Origin: Labilithrix sp.
GTDB taxonomy: Bacteria > Myxococcota_A > Polyangia > Polyangiales > Polyangiaceae
DNA: 38,515 nt
Reading direction: 5' to 3'
Assembly: GCA_019637195.1 (NCBI GenBank)
Contig: JAHBWA010000080.1
Span: 1 to 38,515 of the forward strand
Shown here: positions 1-10,520 of the stretch, one piece after another
Layout: each line of letters opens with the position of its first letter
Numbering within the stretch: the stretch's first letter is position 1
Made by a program: the position numbers and the translations under genes
Notes under the pieces: model-generated
What the model saw: only the letters and a program-made list of their open reading frames with translations
The model's database searches: none
Told to the model about the DNA's origin: nothing

Positions 1-1070
1 AGCGAGCAGCAGAGCGTGCGAGGCGCCGTGACCGTCTCGCTGCCGAGCGTGGCGGGAGCCTGCTTCACCCTGCACCCCGTGCTCGCGGTGTACTGGTACG
101 ACGCGGCGTTGCCGAGCGCGGTTCCGCTCGTCGTGCACGAGCCGTCGACGCTGACGGAGCGGATCGAGTCCGAGCAGTCGGCCTTCTCGAAGGCGCGCAG
201 CGTCCCGCCGGCGCAGCCGCTGGCTTCGCAGGTGCACGTGGCCGCGCAAGAGCGGCCGTCGGTGACCGAGGTGCCGAGCACGGTGCGACGTGGCAGCCTC
301 GCCGGACACGCGACCTCGCCGTCGTGGATGAGACAGTTCGTGCCTTGCAGGATCGAGGCCTTCGGGACGCAGACCTCGTCCGCCTTGCAGGCGGCGTCCT
401 GGGTGCCCGTCGCGCCCTCGCAGGTCGCCGTCGTGCGAGGAGGCGCGAGGTTCGCTTCGACCGTGCCGGTGCAGCTCGTCGGCGCGTTGTTGGTCTGCAC
501 CGAGAAGGCGACCGGGAGCGCGAAGCCGGGGAGGCTCGTCGAGCACGTCCCGTTTCCGGGAATCGCGTACGCGATCGGGGTGCCGGCGCACGCTGCGCCG
601 CCGCGGGCAGCCACGGCGTTTCCGCACGAGCCCGAGGTGGGGGCGCAGTTGCACCCGCAGCTCCCGCCGCCGGAGGACTGGTGCTCGCGTCGCGTCGGCC
701 AGCCCGTCGGGCACGTGTTTCCGGCGAGCACGCCCGGCAGGAGCATCGGGCTCCAGCCGTCGGCGTTCGTGATGCAGATGCTCAACGGCCCGCACGAGGC
801 CAGCGACGGGGAGATGGTCGCCGGTGGCAGCCCGCTGTCCGGAGCGCCGCCTCCGTCCACTTCGCTGTCGGCCCGACCGCTGGCGTCCCGGTCGCGATCG
901 TCCGGCGTCGAACCGCCCGCGCCGTCGGGCGCGGCGCCTCCGTCGGGCGTCGTCTCGAACGCGGTGTCGTCGACGCCGAGGTCGGACGCCCCGGTGAGCG
1001 CGTTGCACGCGACGCCGCCGGCGATCACGCCGACGACCGCGCAGACGCGAGCCGCGAGCCGCGAGGACAT
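1..1070 (-). CDS. Cysteine-rich exported lipoprotein, C-terminus outside window
   Basis: Reading leftwards from ATG at 1070 the frame stays open to the window edge (356 full codons), so the 3' end is missing. An in-frame TAA lies just upstream, which fixes the 5' limit. The N-terminus (MSSRLAARVCAVVGVIAGG then VACNAL) is a signal peptide with a lipobox-like VAC. About 60 residues of Asp/Gly/Ala linker (PDGGAAPDGAGG) follow. The rest is Cys-rich and Thr/Ser-rich, with spaced Cys pairs such as SCGCNCAP, CAATCTCEASGC and ATCEGATGTQDAACKADEVC. No catalytic motif was recognised. GGAG sits directly against the ATG, closer than usual, so translation may be weak. A surface or periplasmic lipoprotein of unknown role is the most I can support. 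The frame has strong GC3 bias, unlike the opposite-strand open frame. Confidence 0.8.
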   Translation of the reverse strand, partial: MSSRLAARVCAVVGVIAGGVACNALTGASDLGVDDTAFETTPDGGAAPDGAGGSTPDDRDRDASGRADSEVDGGGAPDSGLPPATISPSLASCGPLSICITNADGWSPMLLPGVLAGNTCPTGWPTRREHQSSGGGSCGCNCAPTSGSCGNAVAARGGAACAGTPIAYAIPGNGTCSTSLPGFALPVAFSVQTNNAPTSCTGTVEANLAPPRTTATCEGATGTQDAACKADEVCVPKASILQGTNCLIHDGEVACPARLPRRTVLGTSVTDGRSCAATCTCEASGCAGGTLRAFEKADCSDSIRSVSVDGSCTTSGTALGNAASYQYTASTGCRVKQAPATLGSETVTAPRTLCCS

Positions 1071-1230
1071 CTCCGGATGTTAGCGCCAGACGGCCGAGCT
1101 TTGTACAGCGCGCTCGCGAGCGCACCGTCGAAGGGGCCTCGCGACGGCGAGCTCGTCGCGAGGCGCTCGTTCTCGGCGCGAAGGCGATCCCGTTCGGTGG
1201 GCGCTCCTCCCTACCTCGCGGGAGAGGTCG

Positions 1231-2745
1231 TTACGGCTCTGACACCGCCAGTACATCCACCGTGACGCGGACCTTCTCCGCACAGTTCGCGGAGAAGAGC
1301 GACCGGGTCCCTCCCAGCACATGCACGCGGCCCGTCCCGTCGGCCAGCGGGAGGGCGGTCTCGGGGTAGATCCGCTCGCGGCTGGACTGGTCGACGACGG
1401 TGACGGGGAGGGTGAGCGTGCCGCACGGCTCGTCCCCGGGGATCGCGCACGAGTTGTCCTCCGAGACGAGGAGGCGGTGGCCCGCCTGGCGGAGGTGCGT
1501 CGACTGCTGCGTGAGACGCGCGAGCTCGAGCGCCTTCGCGTCCGTGTCGCGGACGAGTCGGATCCCCTCCGGGGCATCCTCGAGCAACTTCGTGCGCTCG
1601 AGGGTGACGACGTCCCCCGCGGCGAAGGGCCAGAGCGAGGCGACGCCGCAGATCCGGATCGTGAGCGGCTTGACGCTCGGCTCCTCCGGAGCGGGTTGTG
1701 CGCTCACCGTCAGGCAAGCGTCGGTCGTCTCCGGCGCGTCGAGGACGAAGTGCCTGCCGATGTCGGATGGAAGGATCGAAGGGACGGCGATCGCCGTGCG
1801 CGAATCGTCGCACCTGGGTGGCCACGCGCCGAGCGGCGCGATCTGCGTCGACGACGAGGCGAAGCGGGTCACGCTGCCGTCCTCGTCGAGCGTGACGACG
1901 CCGTTGCCGACGAGGAGCGCCTTCGGGCCACCCACCACGTCCACGGCGGTCGCCGCGCGGAGCTGGGGAGAGCCATGGTCGTCGGTGACGCGCAGCGTGC
2001 CCGACTCGACGATACGGGCTTGCCCCGCGGGCAGCATCAGGGGCGTCGTGCTCGCGGGGAGGTAGTGATACGCGGGGATCGCGAGGCGGTCAGGGCTGCG
2101 GAGGAGGTCGACGTGGACCGCCGCGTCGCTCCCGATCGGGACGACGTGGAGCTCGAACGCACGCTTGGTGCGGTTCTGGATTTTGATTCCGTTTCCCAGC
2201 GTCGCCACTGGCGGTAGATCGTCCATCGGGACGCTTTTGTTGTGCACCGCGACGTCCTCCGCGAGGTACGTGTGCTCCGGTCCCTCGACGGTGAGGTTGA
2301 AGACCTCGACGAGGTCGTGCTCCTCGCGCGTCGTCGACTCGACGATCGCGGGCACGAGGCGCCCCTTCGCGACGACCGCCAGGACGGAGCCGACCGTGAG
2401 GTCACCGGCGCGCGTCCAGACGCGGCGCTCGGCGTCCCAGAACGGATGCTCGTCCGTCGTGACGACGCGGCGTCCCGCGGCGGTGATCGTGCGCGTACGA
2501 CGGACGTGGGCGCGGTGGAGAGCCGTGACGCGCCGGACGACGAGCGCCATCGTCGACTCCACGACGGAGAGGATCTCGTCACCGACGGCGAGCTTCTCGA
2601 TCGGCGTCGTGCCCGAAGGCGTTCGCACCCGCGTGCCGCGAACGAAGCAGATCGGAGGTTCCGCCGGGGGTGAGCTGCAACCGAGCAGGGCGGACGCGCC
2701 GACGACGAGACCGGCGGCGCCGTGTTTCCAGACGCGGTTCCCCAT
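1231..2745 (-). CDS. Lipoprotein with Hint (intein/hedgehog-like) autoprocessing domain
   Basis: 504 aa. Residues 1-23 form a lipoprotein signal (AGLVVGASALLGC, anchor Cys23). Only nine residues later a Hint domain starts at Cys33 (CFVRGTRVRTPSG). It continues through the block with TTDEH (residues 96-100) and a VFNLTVEGPEHTYLAEDVAVHN segment in two parts, ending at His168-Asn169, followed by Lys-Ser. These are the catalytic positions of inteins, hedgehog proteins and bacterial intein-like (BIL) domains: nucleophile Cys, TxxH histidine and terminal His-Asn. The remaining 335 residues are a predicted mostly beta exported domain with no family I recognise. Known for the family: Hint domains catalyse an N-S acyl shift and self-cleavage or splicing. 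Inference: the protein can release its large C-terminal part from the short lipidated stub. Start chosen as the ATG giving a complete signal peptide. No close operon partner; 160 bp separate it from the next gene. Confidence 0.88.
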   Translation of the reverse strand: MGNRVWKHGAAGLVVGASALLGCSSPPAEPPICFVRGTRVRTPSGTTPIEKLAVGDEILSVVESTMALVVRRVTALHRAHVRRTRTITAAGRRVVTTDEHPFWDAERRVWTRAGDLTVGSVLAVVAKGRLVPAIVESTTREEHDLVEVFNLTVEGPEHTYLAEDVAVHNKSVPMDDLPPVATLGNGIKIQNRTKRAFELHVVPIGSDAAVHVDLLRSPDRLAIPAYHYLPASTTPLMLPAGQARIVESGTLRVTDDHGSPQLRAATAVDVVGGPKALLVGNGVVTLDEDGSVTRFASSSTQIAPLGAWPPRCDDSRTAIAVPSILPSDIGRHFVLDAPETTDACLTVSAQPAPEEPSVKPLTIRICGVASLWPFAAGDVVTLERTKLLEDAPEGIRLVRDTDAKALELARLTQQSTHLRQAGHRLLVSEDNSCAIPGDEPCGTLTLPVTVVDQSSRERIYPETALPLADGTGRVHVLGGTRSLFSANCAEKVRVTVDVLAVSEP

Positions 2746-2838
2746 TGTCGCGACATAGGCACCGGCCGTGCCACGCGGATTCGTGCGGGCATTTGCGCCC
2801 TCCGTCCGACCAGGCCTGACATTCCGATCCGACGCGGC

Positions 2839-2878
2839 GGTTGGTGGACCGACGCGGAGGTTGGTGGACCGGCGCGTG
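2839..2878. repeat. Two-copy 20-bp tandem repeat
   Basis: GGTTGGTGGACCGACGCGGA is followed directly by GGTTGGTGGACCGGCGCGTG (16 of 20 positions identical). It lies in the 267-bp gap upstream of the Hint lipoprotein gene and downstream of the Cys-rich lipoprotein gene. No gene is seen in this gap. Confidence 0.75.
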
Positions 2879-3012
2879 CGAAGCGAAACGGAGCGCCCGG
2901 CGGCGCCGGGGGTTCTACCTCGTGCGCCCGCGCGACGTGCGCGGGAGCTGGCGGCCGCCGTGCAGCGGTGCGCCCCGTTCGACGCTGCACCGGCCGAGCG
3001 CGGGCGTTTTGT

Positions 3013-3981
3013 TCACTTGCACTCGAGGCCTTCGATCGGCTTGCAGGTGCCCGTCGTAGCGTCGCACGTGAGCCAGTCGCGGCAGGGGCGATCGTCGCAG
3101 CTCTCGCCCAGCTTCGCGTACGACGACGGCTTGCAGGTCCCGTCCGCATCGCAGACCGCTCCCTCGCCACACATCAACCCGCGATCGAAGTCGCAGGCTT
3201 CGCCGATCTTCACCACGGTCCTCGGAGCACAGGACCCATCCGGGGCGCAGAACCGCGCGGGACCGCATTCGTAGACCTCGGAGTAGTCGTAGCTGCACGA
3301 GGACCGGCGGAGGAGCACGCGCAGCGGCACGCAGCTCGCGGCCATGTGGCCGCCCCAGCAGACCTCTCCAGTGCCGCACTTGTTGCCTTGCTCGGAGCAC
3401 GGGTACCCATCCCAGACCGGCGTGTCGCACTCGCCGCAGCTCGATCCTGCGCGGGCGCCGTCGGGCAGCCTGCAGTAGCCGTCGGAGCACTGGTCGTCGC
3501 TGGCGCACCGCGCGCCGCGGGCGAGCTCGCCTTTGGGCTCCCAGCACGCGGCGACGACGTCGGTGTCGTCGCCGCACGGCGCAGTCTTCATGGCCTGCGC
3601 GCACGACTTCAAGAACGCGGCGTCGTAGCCGCTCCCCGAGCGGCGTCCGCGCGCGACGCAGGACGCGACGAAGGCCTCGCGATCGCCGTCGTCGGCCGCG
3701 AGCTTCAGCGCGGGCACGCTGTCCAGCGGCAGCAGGTCCGGACAGCGGTCGTGACGAGCGCGCATCGCGGTGAACTGCTCGTCGCAGGCGCTCTCGAGCG
3801 CGCGGTGCACGTCCATGGCCTTCGCGGCTCCGCCGACGCCTTCGCCGGGCTCTCCCTCGCCCGCGCCATTCGGCGCGGACGAGCCGGCGGGCGTCGCTCC
3901 GTCAGGTTCCGCCCCCGCGCAGGCCGCGGCCCCGACGAGGAACACCGAGAAGAGCGCGACACTGCGAAGCGGCTTGGGCAT
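3013..3981 (-). CDS. Cysteine-rich lipoprotein (Dickkopf-like disulfide pattern)
   Basis: 322 aa. I chose the ATG at 3981, where MPKPLRSVALFSVFLVGAAAC forms a signal peptide with lipobox AAAC. A longer upstream start would bury the signal. A Gly/Ala/Pro/Glu linker (to about residue 45) precedes a helical segment (residues 50-120). The C-terminal half has repeated short disulfide units of the type GARCASDDQCSDGYC, GEACDFDRGLMCGEG and GESCDDRPCRDWLTC. This 'G-x-x-C-x(6)-C' spacing is common in myxobacterial surface lipoproteins and resembles eukaryotic Dickkopf-type modules. There are no enzyme motifs. A structural or binding role at the cell surface is inferred. It stands alone: 267 bp to the Hint gene downstream and 207 bp to the prkA stop upstream. 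Confidence 0.85.
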   Translation of the reverse strand: MPKPLRSVALFSVFLVGAAACAGAEPDGATPAGSSAPNGAGEGEPGEGVGGAAKAMDVHRALESACDEQFTAMRARHDRCPDLLPLDSVPALKLAADDGDREAFVASCVARGRRSGSGYDAAFLKSCAQAMKTAPCGDDTDVVAACWEPKGELARGARCASDDQCSDGYCRLPDGARAGSSCGECDTPVWDGYPCSEQGNKCGTGEVCWGGHMAASCVPLRVLLRRSSCSYDYSEVYECGPARFCAPDGSCAPRTVVKIGEACDFDRGLMCGEGAVCDADGTCKPSSYAKLGESCDDRPCRDWLTCDATTGTCKPIEGLECK

Positions 3982-4060
3982 GGTCCGCCCCCGTCGGCCG
4001 GGGACCGGAGGGGTTGTCAAAAATCGACACGCCCACCGCGAACTGTCGGCGGCGGCGGGC

Positions 4061-4166
4061 GGGCGCGGCGTCGCGACACGCGAGCCGGCCGTGCGGCGTC
4101 GGCGGCCGCGGGTGGGCGCGGCGTAGCGAAACGCGAACGGGCCGCGCGGCGTCGCCGGCGGCCCGT
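4061..4166. repeat. Diverged 53-bp tandem duplication
   Basis: A unit beginning GGGCGCGGCGT at 4061 recurs at 4114 with matching blocks GCGA-ACGCGA, GGCCG and GCGGCGTCG. The spacing is 53 bp. It fills most of the gap between the prkA stop codon and the Cys-rich lipoprotein gene. A transcription terminator was looked for here, but the GC-rich self-complementarity is diffuse. Confidence 0.6.
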
Positions 4167-4188
4167 CCGTCCGAGTCGCGAGGGGCGG

Positions 4189-6252
<2,064 letters not shown>

Positions 6253-6806
6253 CTCTGCTCCTCGCCTCCGAGCCATCGAGCCTATCACCGCAACAAGTCG
6301 AGACGAGCGTCGCTTTTTGCCCCTCGCGATTCGTCGGGACCACGGCATGTTTTTTCGCAGCCGTCCTGTCGCTCGAGCGGGGGATCGTTCGGTGCGCCGG
6401 CGCCCGATGAGCTCGCCGAAGCACGGGCGGCTCTCGCCGCCGCGCGCTGCGATCGGCGTGGCTTGCGAGCCATCGCTCGCGATCGGATCCGGTCGATTCG
6501 TCGGCGCGAGGTGCCCGGATCGAAGCTGGTCCGAGCCCGGCGCGGATCAGGCTCTCCCGGCGGCGCGAGCGCGTCGCCGGGAGCTCGTCCGTGAAGTCGC
6601 AGCCTGCTCCGGCGTGACCGTTTCTTCACACGCGTGTCGTGCCCTTCGAGCTACGGCCGCGGGGCGTCGCGCCGGTTTGGCGCGCCAACTGCTCGAAATC
6701 GCCAAAACGGCGCTGCCTGCGGGGGCGCGAGAGGACGGAAACCGAGGGATTTTACGACGGTTCTGGGGGAGGCGAACGGCTCACGAGTTGCTATGCATAG
6801 AGAGGC
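6253..6806. other. Divergent intergenic region with two palindromes
   Basis: 554 bp between the prkA start and a rightward lipoprotein gene. I see no convincing gene; open frames here lack sensible protein composition. Two exact palindromes stand out: TTGGCGCGCCAA at 6677-6688, and CTATGCATAG at 6791-6800. The second lies directly in front of the ribosome-binding region (AGAGAGG) of the next gene. Either could be an operator, but no factor can be named. Confidence 0.45.
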
Positions 6807-8564
6807 ATGGGCGAGCGGCTATCGCGGTGGATGACGGCACTCTTCGCTCTCGCGGCGACGGCGGGGGTGCTCTCGACGGGCTGCGGGGCGTACGAGCCCG
6901 AGCCGGAGTACCCGCAGCAAGTGCAGTACGTGGCGCTCACGCCGGCGACCTCCGCCGAGCTCGCCGCGCAGCAAGAGGCTCGCGCCCAGGCCGCCGCGGA
7001 GTCGCGCGAGATCCTGATCGGCGTGGACGGCGACGAGTACTCCGACACCGATCCGAGCGCGCTCACCGAGTTCAAGCCCGCGCTCGACGGTCACGGCGTC
7101 TGGGTGGACGACGCTTCGTACGGCACGGTCTGGGTCCCGTCGCGCGAGGAGGTCGGTGACGACTTTCAGCCCTACGTCACCGCCGGCCATTGGACGTACA
7201 GCGACGCGACCGACTACGTGTGGGTCTCCGACTACTCGTGGGGCTGGGCGCCGTTTCACTACGGGCGCTGGGTGCACCTGCCCGGGCACGGCTGGGCGTG
7301 GATCCCGGGTCGCCGCTACGCGGGCGCGTGGGTCACCTGGCGCGTCGGGCCGGCGGGCTATGGCTACGTCGGTTGGGCGCCCGCGCCGCCCGCCTGGTAC
7401 TGGCACCACGGCGTCGCGTACGGGTGGTCGTACGGCTGGTACAACCACCACGACCATTACGTGTACTGTCCCCGTACTTACGTCTACCACCAGACCGTCG
7501 GGACGCACGTGGTCCGTGGCGCGGCGGCGCGCCAGCAGCACTACGGCCGCACGCAGGACTACGTGCCGGCGCGTCCGGGGACGGGGGGCGGCGATCGCGT
7601 CGTCGCGAGCCCGAGCGTGAACGGCGGCGGTCGCGTCGTCGCGAGCCCGAGCGTGAACGGCGGCGGTCGCGTCGTCGCGAGCCCGAGCGTGAGCGGCGGT
7701 GTGAGCCCGGGGGCCGGCGTCGTGGAGCGCGCGGGGGCGACCCCTGGCCTCGGAAACGGGAACAGGGGACCACGGCCGGAGGAGCTGGGCTTGGGCCACG
7801 GCGCCGTCGTGGCTCCGCCGACGTCGAACCAGGGGCTGAGCCGCGCGCAGGCGTTTGCTTCGCCGGCGACCGCGGTCGCGGCGGGCGCGGCGGCGCCCGC
7901 GCACCTCCGTCCGGCGACGCAGGGCGCGGGCGTGCCGAATCGCGGCCCGGCCTCGTCGGCGTCGGTCCCGGGAGGCGCGCGCGGTCTTGCGGCGACGAAC
8001 CCCGCGCCCAGCTTCGCCAATCCGTCGGCGCCGAGCTCGACGGCGCCGTCCCGCTCGTCGGCGCCCGCGATGCGCGCGCAGCCGAGCTACGCAGCCCCCT
8101 CCGCGCCGAGCTACGCGGCGCCTTCGCCGCCGTTCCGCTCGTCGGCTCCCGCGGTTCGCTCGACGCCGAGCTCGCCGGACCCTTCGCCGTCGTTCCGCTC
8201 GTCGGCGCCCGCGGTTCGCTCCACGCCGAGCTTCGCGGATCCTTCGCCGTCGTTCCGCTCGTCGGCTCCCGCGGTTCGCTCGACGCCGACGCCGTCGGTT
8301 CGACCGGCGCCGACGCCGACGCCGTCGTTCCGGTCGTCGACGCCGTCGGTTCGGTCGACGCCGACGCCGTCGTTCCGGTCGTCGACGCCGTCGGTTCGGT
8401 CGACGCCGACGCCGTCGTTCCGGTCGTCGACGCCGTCGGTTCGGTCGACGCCGTCGTTCCGGTCGTCGACGCCGTCGGTCCGTTCGGCGCCCTCGCGCTC
8501 GTCGTCTCCGTCGCGCTCCTCCGCACCGGCCGTTCGTAGCGGCGGTGGGTTTCGCAGCAGGTAG
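6807..8564 (+). CDS. YXWXXXXWGW-type lipoprotein with repeat-built Ser/Pro tail
   Basis: 585 aa. Signal peptide with lipobox STGC (anchor Cys near residue 26) after MGERLSRWMTALFALAATAG. Residues about 75-230 are aromatic-rich with repeated Tyr/Trp/Gly motifs (YVWVSDYSWGWAPFHYGRW, WAWIPGR, YGYVGWAPAPPAWYWHHG). This is the pattern of the DUF6600/'YXWXXXXWGW' family found in exported bacterial proteins of unknown function. From about residue 260 the protein is disordered. It has three exact 12-residue units (RVVASPSVNGGG), then three 20-residue units built on FRSSAPAVRSTPS, then four units of about 15 residues on TPSFRSSTPSVRS. The tail may span the cell wall or be glycosylated; that is inference. 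The start lies just behind AGAGAGG. It is followed after 14 bp by another lipoprotein gene, so the two are probably co-transcribed. Confidence 0.88.
   Translation: MGERLSRWMTALFALAATAGVLSTGCGAYEPEPEYPQQVQYVALTPATSAELAAQQEARAQAAAESREILIGVDGDEYSDTDPSALTEFKPALDGHGVWVDDASYGTVWVPSREEVGDDFQPYVTAGHWTYSDATDYVWVSDYSWGWAPFHYGRWVHLPGHGWAWIPGRRYAGAWVTWRVGPAGYGYVGWAPAPPAWYWHHGVAYGWSYGWYNHHDHYVYCPRTYVYHQTVGTHVVRGAAARQQHYGRTQDYVPARPGTGGGDRVVASPSVNGGGRVVASPSVNGGGRVVASPSVSGGVSPGAGVVERAGATPGLGNGNRGPRPEELGLGHGAVVAPPTSNQGLSRAQAFASPATAVAAGAAAPAHLRPATQGAGVPNRGPASSASVPGGARGLAATNPAPSFANPSAPSSTAPSRSSAPAMRAQPSYAAPSAPSYAAPSPPFRSSAPAVRSTPSSPDPSPSFRSSAPAVRSTPSFADPSPSFRSSAPAVRSTPTPSVRPAPTPTPSFRSSTPSVRSTPTPSFRSSTPSVRSTPTPSFRSSTPSVRSTPSFRSSTPSVRSAPSRSSSPSRSSAPAVRSGGGFRSR
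7596..7703 (+). repeat. Three 36-bp in-frame coding repeats
   Basis: Near-identical 36-bp units at 7596, 7632 and 7668 each encode RVVASPSVNGGG; the last has a Ser for Asn variation. The low divergence suggests recent slippage or unequal crossover. Confidence 0.9.
8128..8490 (+). repeat. In-frame 60-bp then 45-bp coding repeats
   Basis: First come three units of 60 bp encoding a 20-residue block containing FRSSAPAVRSTPS. A second set of about four units with a 45-bp period follows, encoding TPSFRSSTPSVRSTP, the last shortened. The DNA is almost as conserved as the protein. The units keep frame, so copy number could vary between strains without breaking the gene. Confidence 0.85.
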
Positions 8565-8578
8565 CTCAGGTGAATGCC

Positions 8579-9187
8579 ATGAAGTCTCTCGTTGCCCTCC
8601 TCGTCGTCGGGACATCGCTCGTGACCCTCGCTGGCTGCGTCTATGACGACGAGCCGCCGCGCCGTCTCGCGTCCGAGCCGCAGCCGTACTCTCCCGATCC
8701 GGCGCCGGGGGCGTCGAGCGGCAACCCAGGCTCGCCCGCGAGCCCGGCGCCGATGCTCGTCGAGATCGACGCCGATCAGACGATGAACGCGGTCGGTGGC
8801 GAGGGCGTCGGCGTCTTCATCGAGTACGCGCGAGGCGGTCACTGGCACGTCTGGTGGACGTGCGACACCATCGAGACCGGGCAGAGCTGCGATTTCTCGA
8901 TCAGCGCCACCGCCGCCTCGGGGAGCGTGAGCAACCTCGACCTCTCCGAGCTCGCGGGCGGGTACGCCACGTCGACGGCCTCACGCATCGAGGCGAGCTC
9001 GACGACCACGACCGAGATCCACGGCCTTCGTTTCGACACGAACCCGGGCGCGGTGATCACCGTCGACGCGGCGGTCGGCGGTCTGAAGGACGGGGCCTTC
9101 CTCTTCTTCGTGCAGGACGGCAAGGTCAACGGCGGCTTCGCCGGCACGCTGACGAACCCGCTCCAGCTGCAAGGCAACGCGCCCTGA
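8579..9187 (+). CDS. Small exported lipoprotein, unknown function
   Basis: 202 aa from ATG 8579. A GTG nine bases upstream is a possible alternative, but CAGGTG spacing favours the ATG. MKSLVALLVVGTSLVTLAGC is a textbook lipoprotein signal with lipobox LAGC. A Pro/Ser/Gly linker to about residue 55 leads into one compact domain. That domain has two Cys (WWTCDT and GQSCDF) likely to form a disulfide, and a Thr/Ser-rich beta pattern. No family is recognised. It starts 14 bp after the preceding repeat-rich lipoprotein gene, suggesting one transcript. Function unknown; localisation in the outer membrane or periplasm is inferred from the signal. Confidence 0.85.
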   Translation: MKSLVALLVVGTSLVTLAGCVYDDEPPRRLASEPQPYSPDPAPGASSGNPGSPASPAPMLVEIDADQTMNAVGGEGVGVFIEYARGGHWHVWWTCDTIETGQSCDFSISATAASGSVSNLDLSELAGGYATSTASRIEASSTTTTEIHGLRFDTNPGAVITVDAAVGGLKDGAFLFFVQDGKVNGGFAGTLTNPLQLQGNAP

Positions 9188-9284
9188 TCCACGGCCTCGC
9201 CTCGAGCACGGTGGAGGAGGGCGTCGCGCGTCGCGCGCGCTCGAGCGGGCGAGGCAGGTCGCGCGCGGGCCGCGGCGTGCGCGC

Positions 9285-9758
9285 GTGACACGCACCGCGA
9301 TCGGGCTCGGGGCGAACCTCGGCGATCGCCTCGCGACGCTGCGCGAGGCCGCGTCGCGGGTCGCGATCGTCGCGCCGATCCTGGCGCGGTCACGTGTCTG
9401 GGAGACGGTGCCCGTCGGCGGACCGGAGCAGCCCGACTACCTCAACGCTGCGCTCCTCGTGGAGTGGAGCGGCGATCCGCTCGCGCTGCTCGACGCGCTG
9501 ATGGAGATCGAGGCGGAGCTCGGCCGCGTGCGCGGCGTCGTGAACGGGCCGCGCACGATCGATCTCGACGTGCTCTGGATCGACGGCGTCGTCGTCGAGG
9601 AGCGTCGCCTCGTCGTCCCGCATCCGCGCCTCCACCTGCGCGCGTTCGCGCTCGCGCCGATGCTCGAGGTCGCTCCAGGAGCGATCGACCCGCGCGACGG
9701 TGCGGTCCTCGCCGCCCCGCTCGACGCGGGCGTCCGCGCGCTCCCGTACGAGCTGTGA
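9285..9758 (+). CDS. folK: 2-amino-4-hydroxy-6-hydroxymethyldihydropteridine pyrophosphokinase
   Basis: 157 aa, normal HPPK length. It transfers pyrophosphate from ATP to 6-hydroxymethyl-7,8-dihydropterin, the step before dihydropteroate synthase in folate synthesis; cytosolic. The sequence shows the family motifs in order: GLGANLGDR (residues 7-15), SRVWETVPVGGPEQPDYLNA, the magnesium/substrate signature GPRTIDLDVLWIDG (around residues 87-100), and VPHPRLHLRAFALAPM. The start is GTG (9285), followed directly by the conserved beta strand; no better ATG is in frame. No other fol gene is nearby. It sits 97 bp after a lipoprotein gene and is followed by about 290 bp of noncoding DNA, so it probably stands alone. 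Confidence 0.97.
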   Translation: MTRTAIGLGANLGDRLATLREAASRVAIVAPILARSRVWETVPVGGPEQPDYLNAALLVEWSGDPLALLDALMEIEAELGRVRGVVNGPRTIDLDVLWIDGVVVEERRLVVPHPRLHLRAFALAPMLEVAPGAIDPRDGAVLAAPLDAGVRALPYEL

Positions 9759-10045
9759 CGCCGCGCGCTCCGCGCGCCCGGACCGATCCGGGTGCGGCGT
9801 CATCGCCACGCTGTGGCGGTGGCGCAGCGGCGACGGGGCCCGCGTCTCGGCGCGGCGGAGGCCCGGCCGCGCGCTCCGTGAGGCTTGTCTCGGCGTGGCG
9901 GAGGGGGGGCGGCCGCTACGCGAGCTAGGTTGCGCGGGGCGCGTCCTCCGGGCGGTGTCTCGGGCTCGACATCGTCGCGGGGCGATCCTCCGCGCCAGTG
10001 GGACCGCGGCTCGGCGCGTGCTTCCTCGTGAGCGAGGTGCTTGCG

Positions 10046-10366
10046 ATGCTCGAGATCACCACCGAGGAGGTCCGCGGTTCGCGTGGCCGCTCGCGCCGCA
10101 GGACGAGCGCGTCGGTGCTCGTGCTCTCTGCGGCCGCGCTCGCGCTCTCGGCGTGTGCCCGCTCGCCGGCGTCGACGACGACCGTGACCTCCGGGACGTA
10201 CGACGTCGATCCCGGAGCGTGCATCTGCCGGCTCGCGCAAGACGAGTACCTGTCGTGCTGCCGGAGCGCGATGGAGCTCACGTGCAGGTGCTCCCCGAAC
10301 GGCGCGTGCGCGATGGTCCCGAGCGGTCGAACCTGCGGAAAGACGCCTCCCGTTCCGATCCGTTGA
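10046..10366 (+). CDS. Small Cys-rich lipoprotein
   Basis: 106 aa from ATG 10046, with GAGGTG about 8 nt upstream. A longer start at 9998 is possible but adds a poor N-terminus. An unusually long basic n-region (SRGRSRRRTSAS) precedes hydrophobic VLVLSAAALALSAC, with lipobox LSAC near residue 37. The mature part is only about 70 residues, with six or more Cys in a tight pattern (ACICRLAQDEYLSCCRSAMELTCRC, read as two overlapping segments), consistent with a small disulfide-bonded domain. No family is recognised. It is flanked by about 290 bp of GC-rich noncoding DNA upstream and the degenerate repeat region downstream. Confidence 0.7.
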   Translation: MLEITTEEVRGSRGRSRRRTSASVLVLSAAALALSACARSPASTTTVTSGTYDVDPGACICRLAQDEYLSCCRSAMELTCRCSPNGACAMVPSGRTCGKTPPVPIR

Positions 10367-10520
10367 TCGATCCTTCTCGAGGTCTCGAAACGCGAGGCTC
10401 GACCGAACGAGGGCCCGGCGTGGGGATTCGGCTCGCAGGACCCATCGGGGTCGCGGCGAGCGGACGCCCGTGAACGCTCGCCTCGAGGAGCGATCGATGC
10501 GTGGGCTCGCGGCGAAAGGG

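Noticed and set aside
16..1083. 355-codon plus-strand frame at the left edge
   Set aside because: The minus strand has an open frame to the edge with a lipoprotein signal and disulfide pattern; the plus frame has neither.
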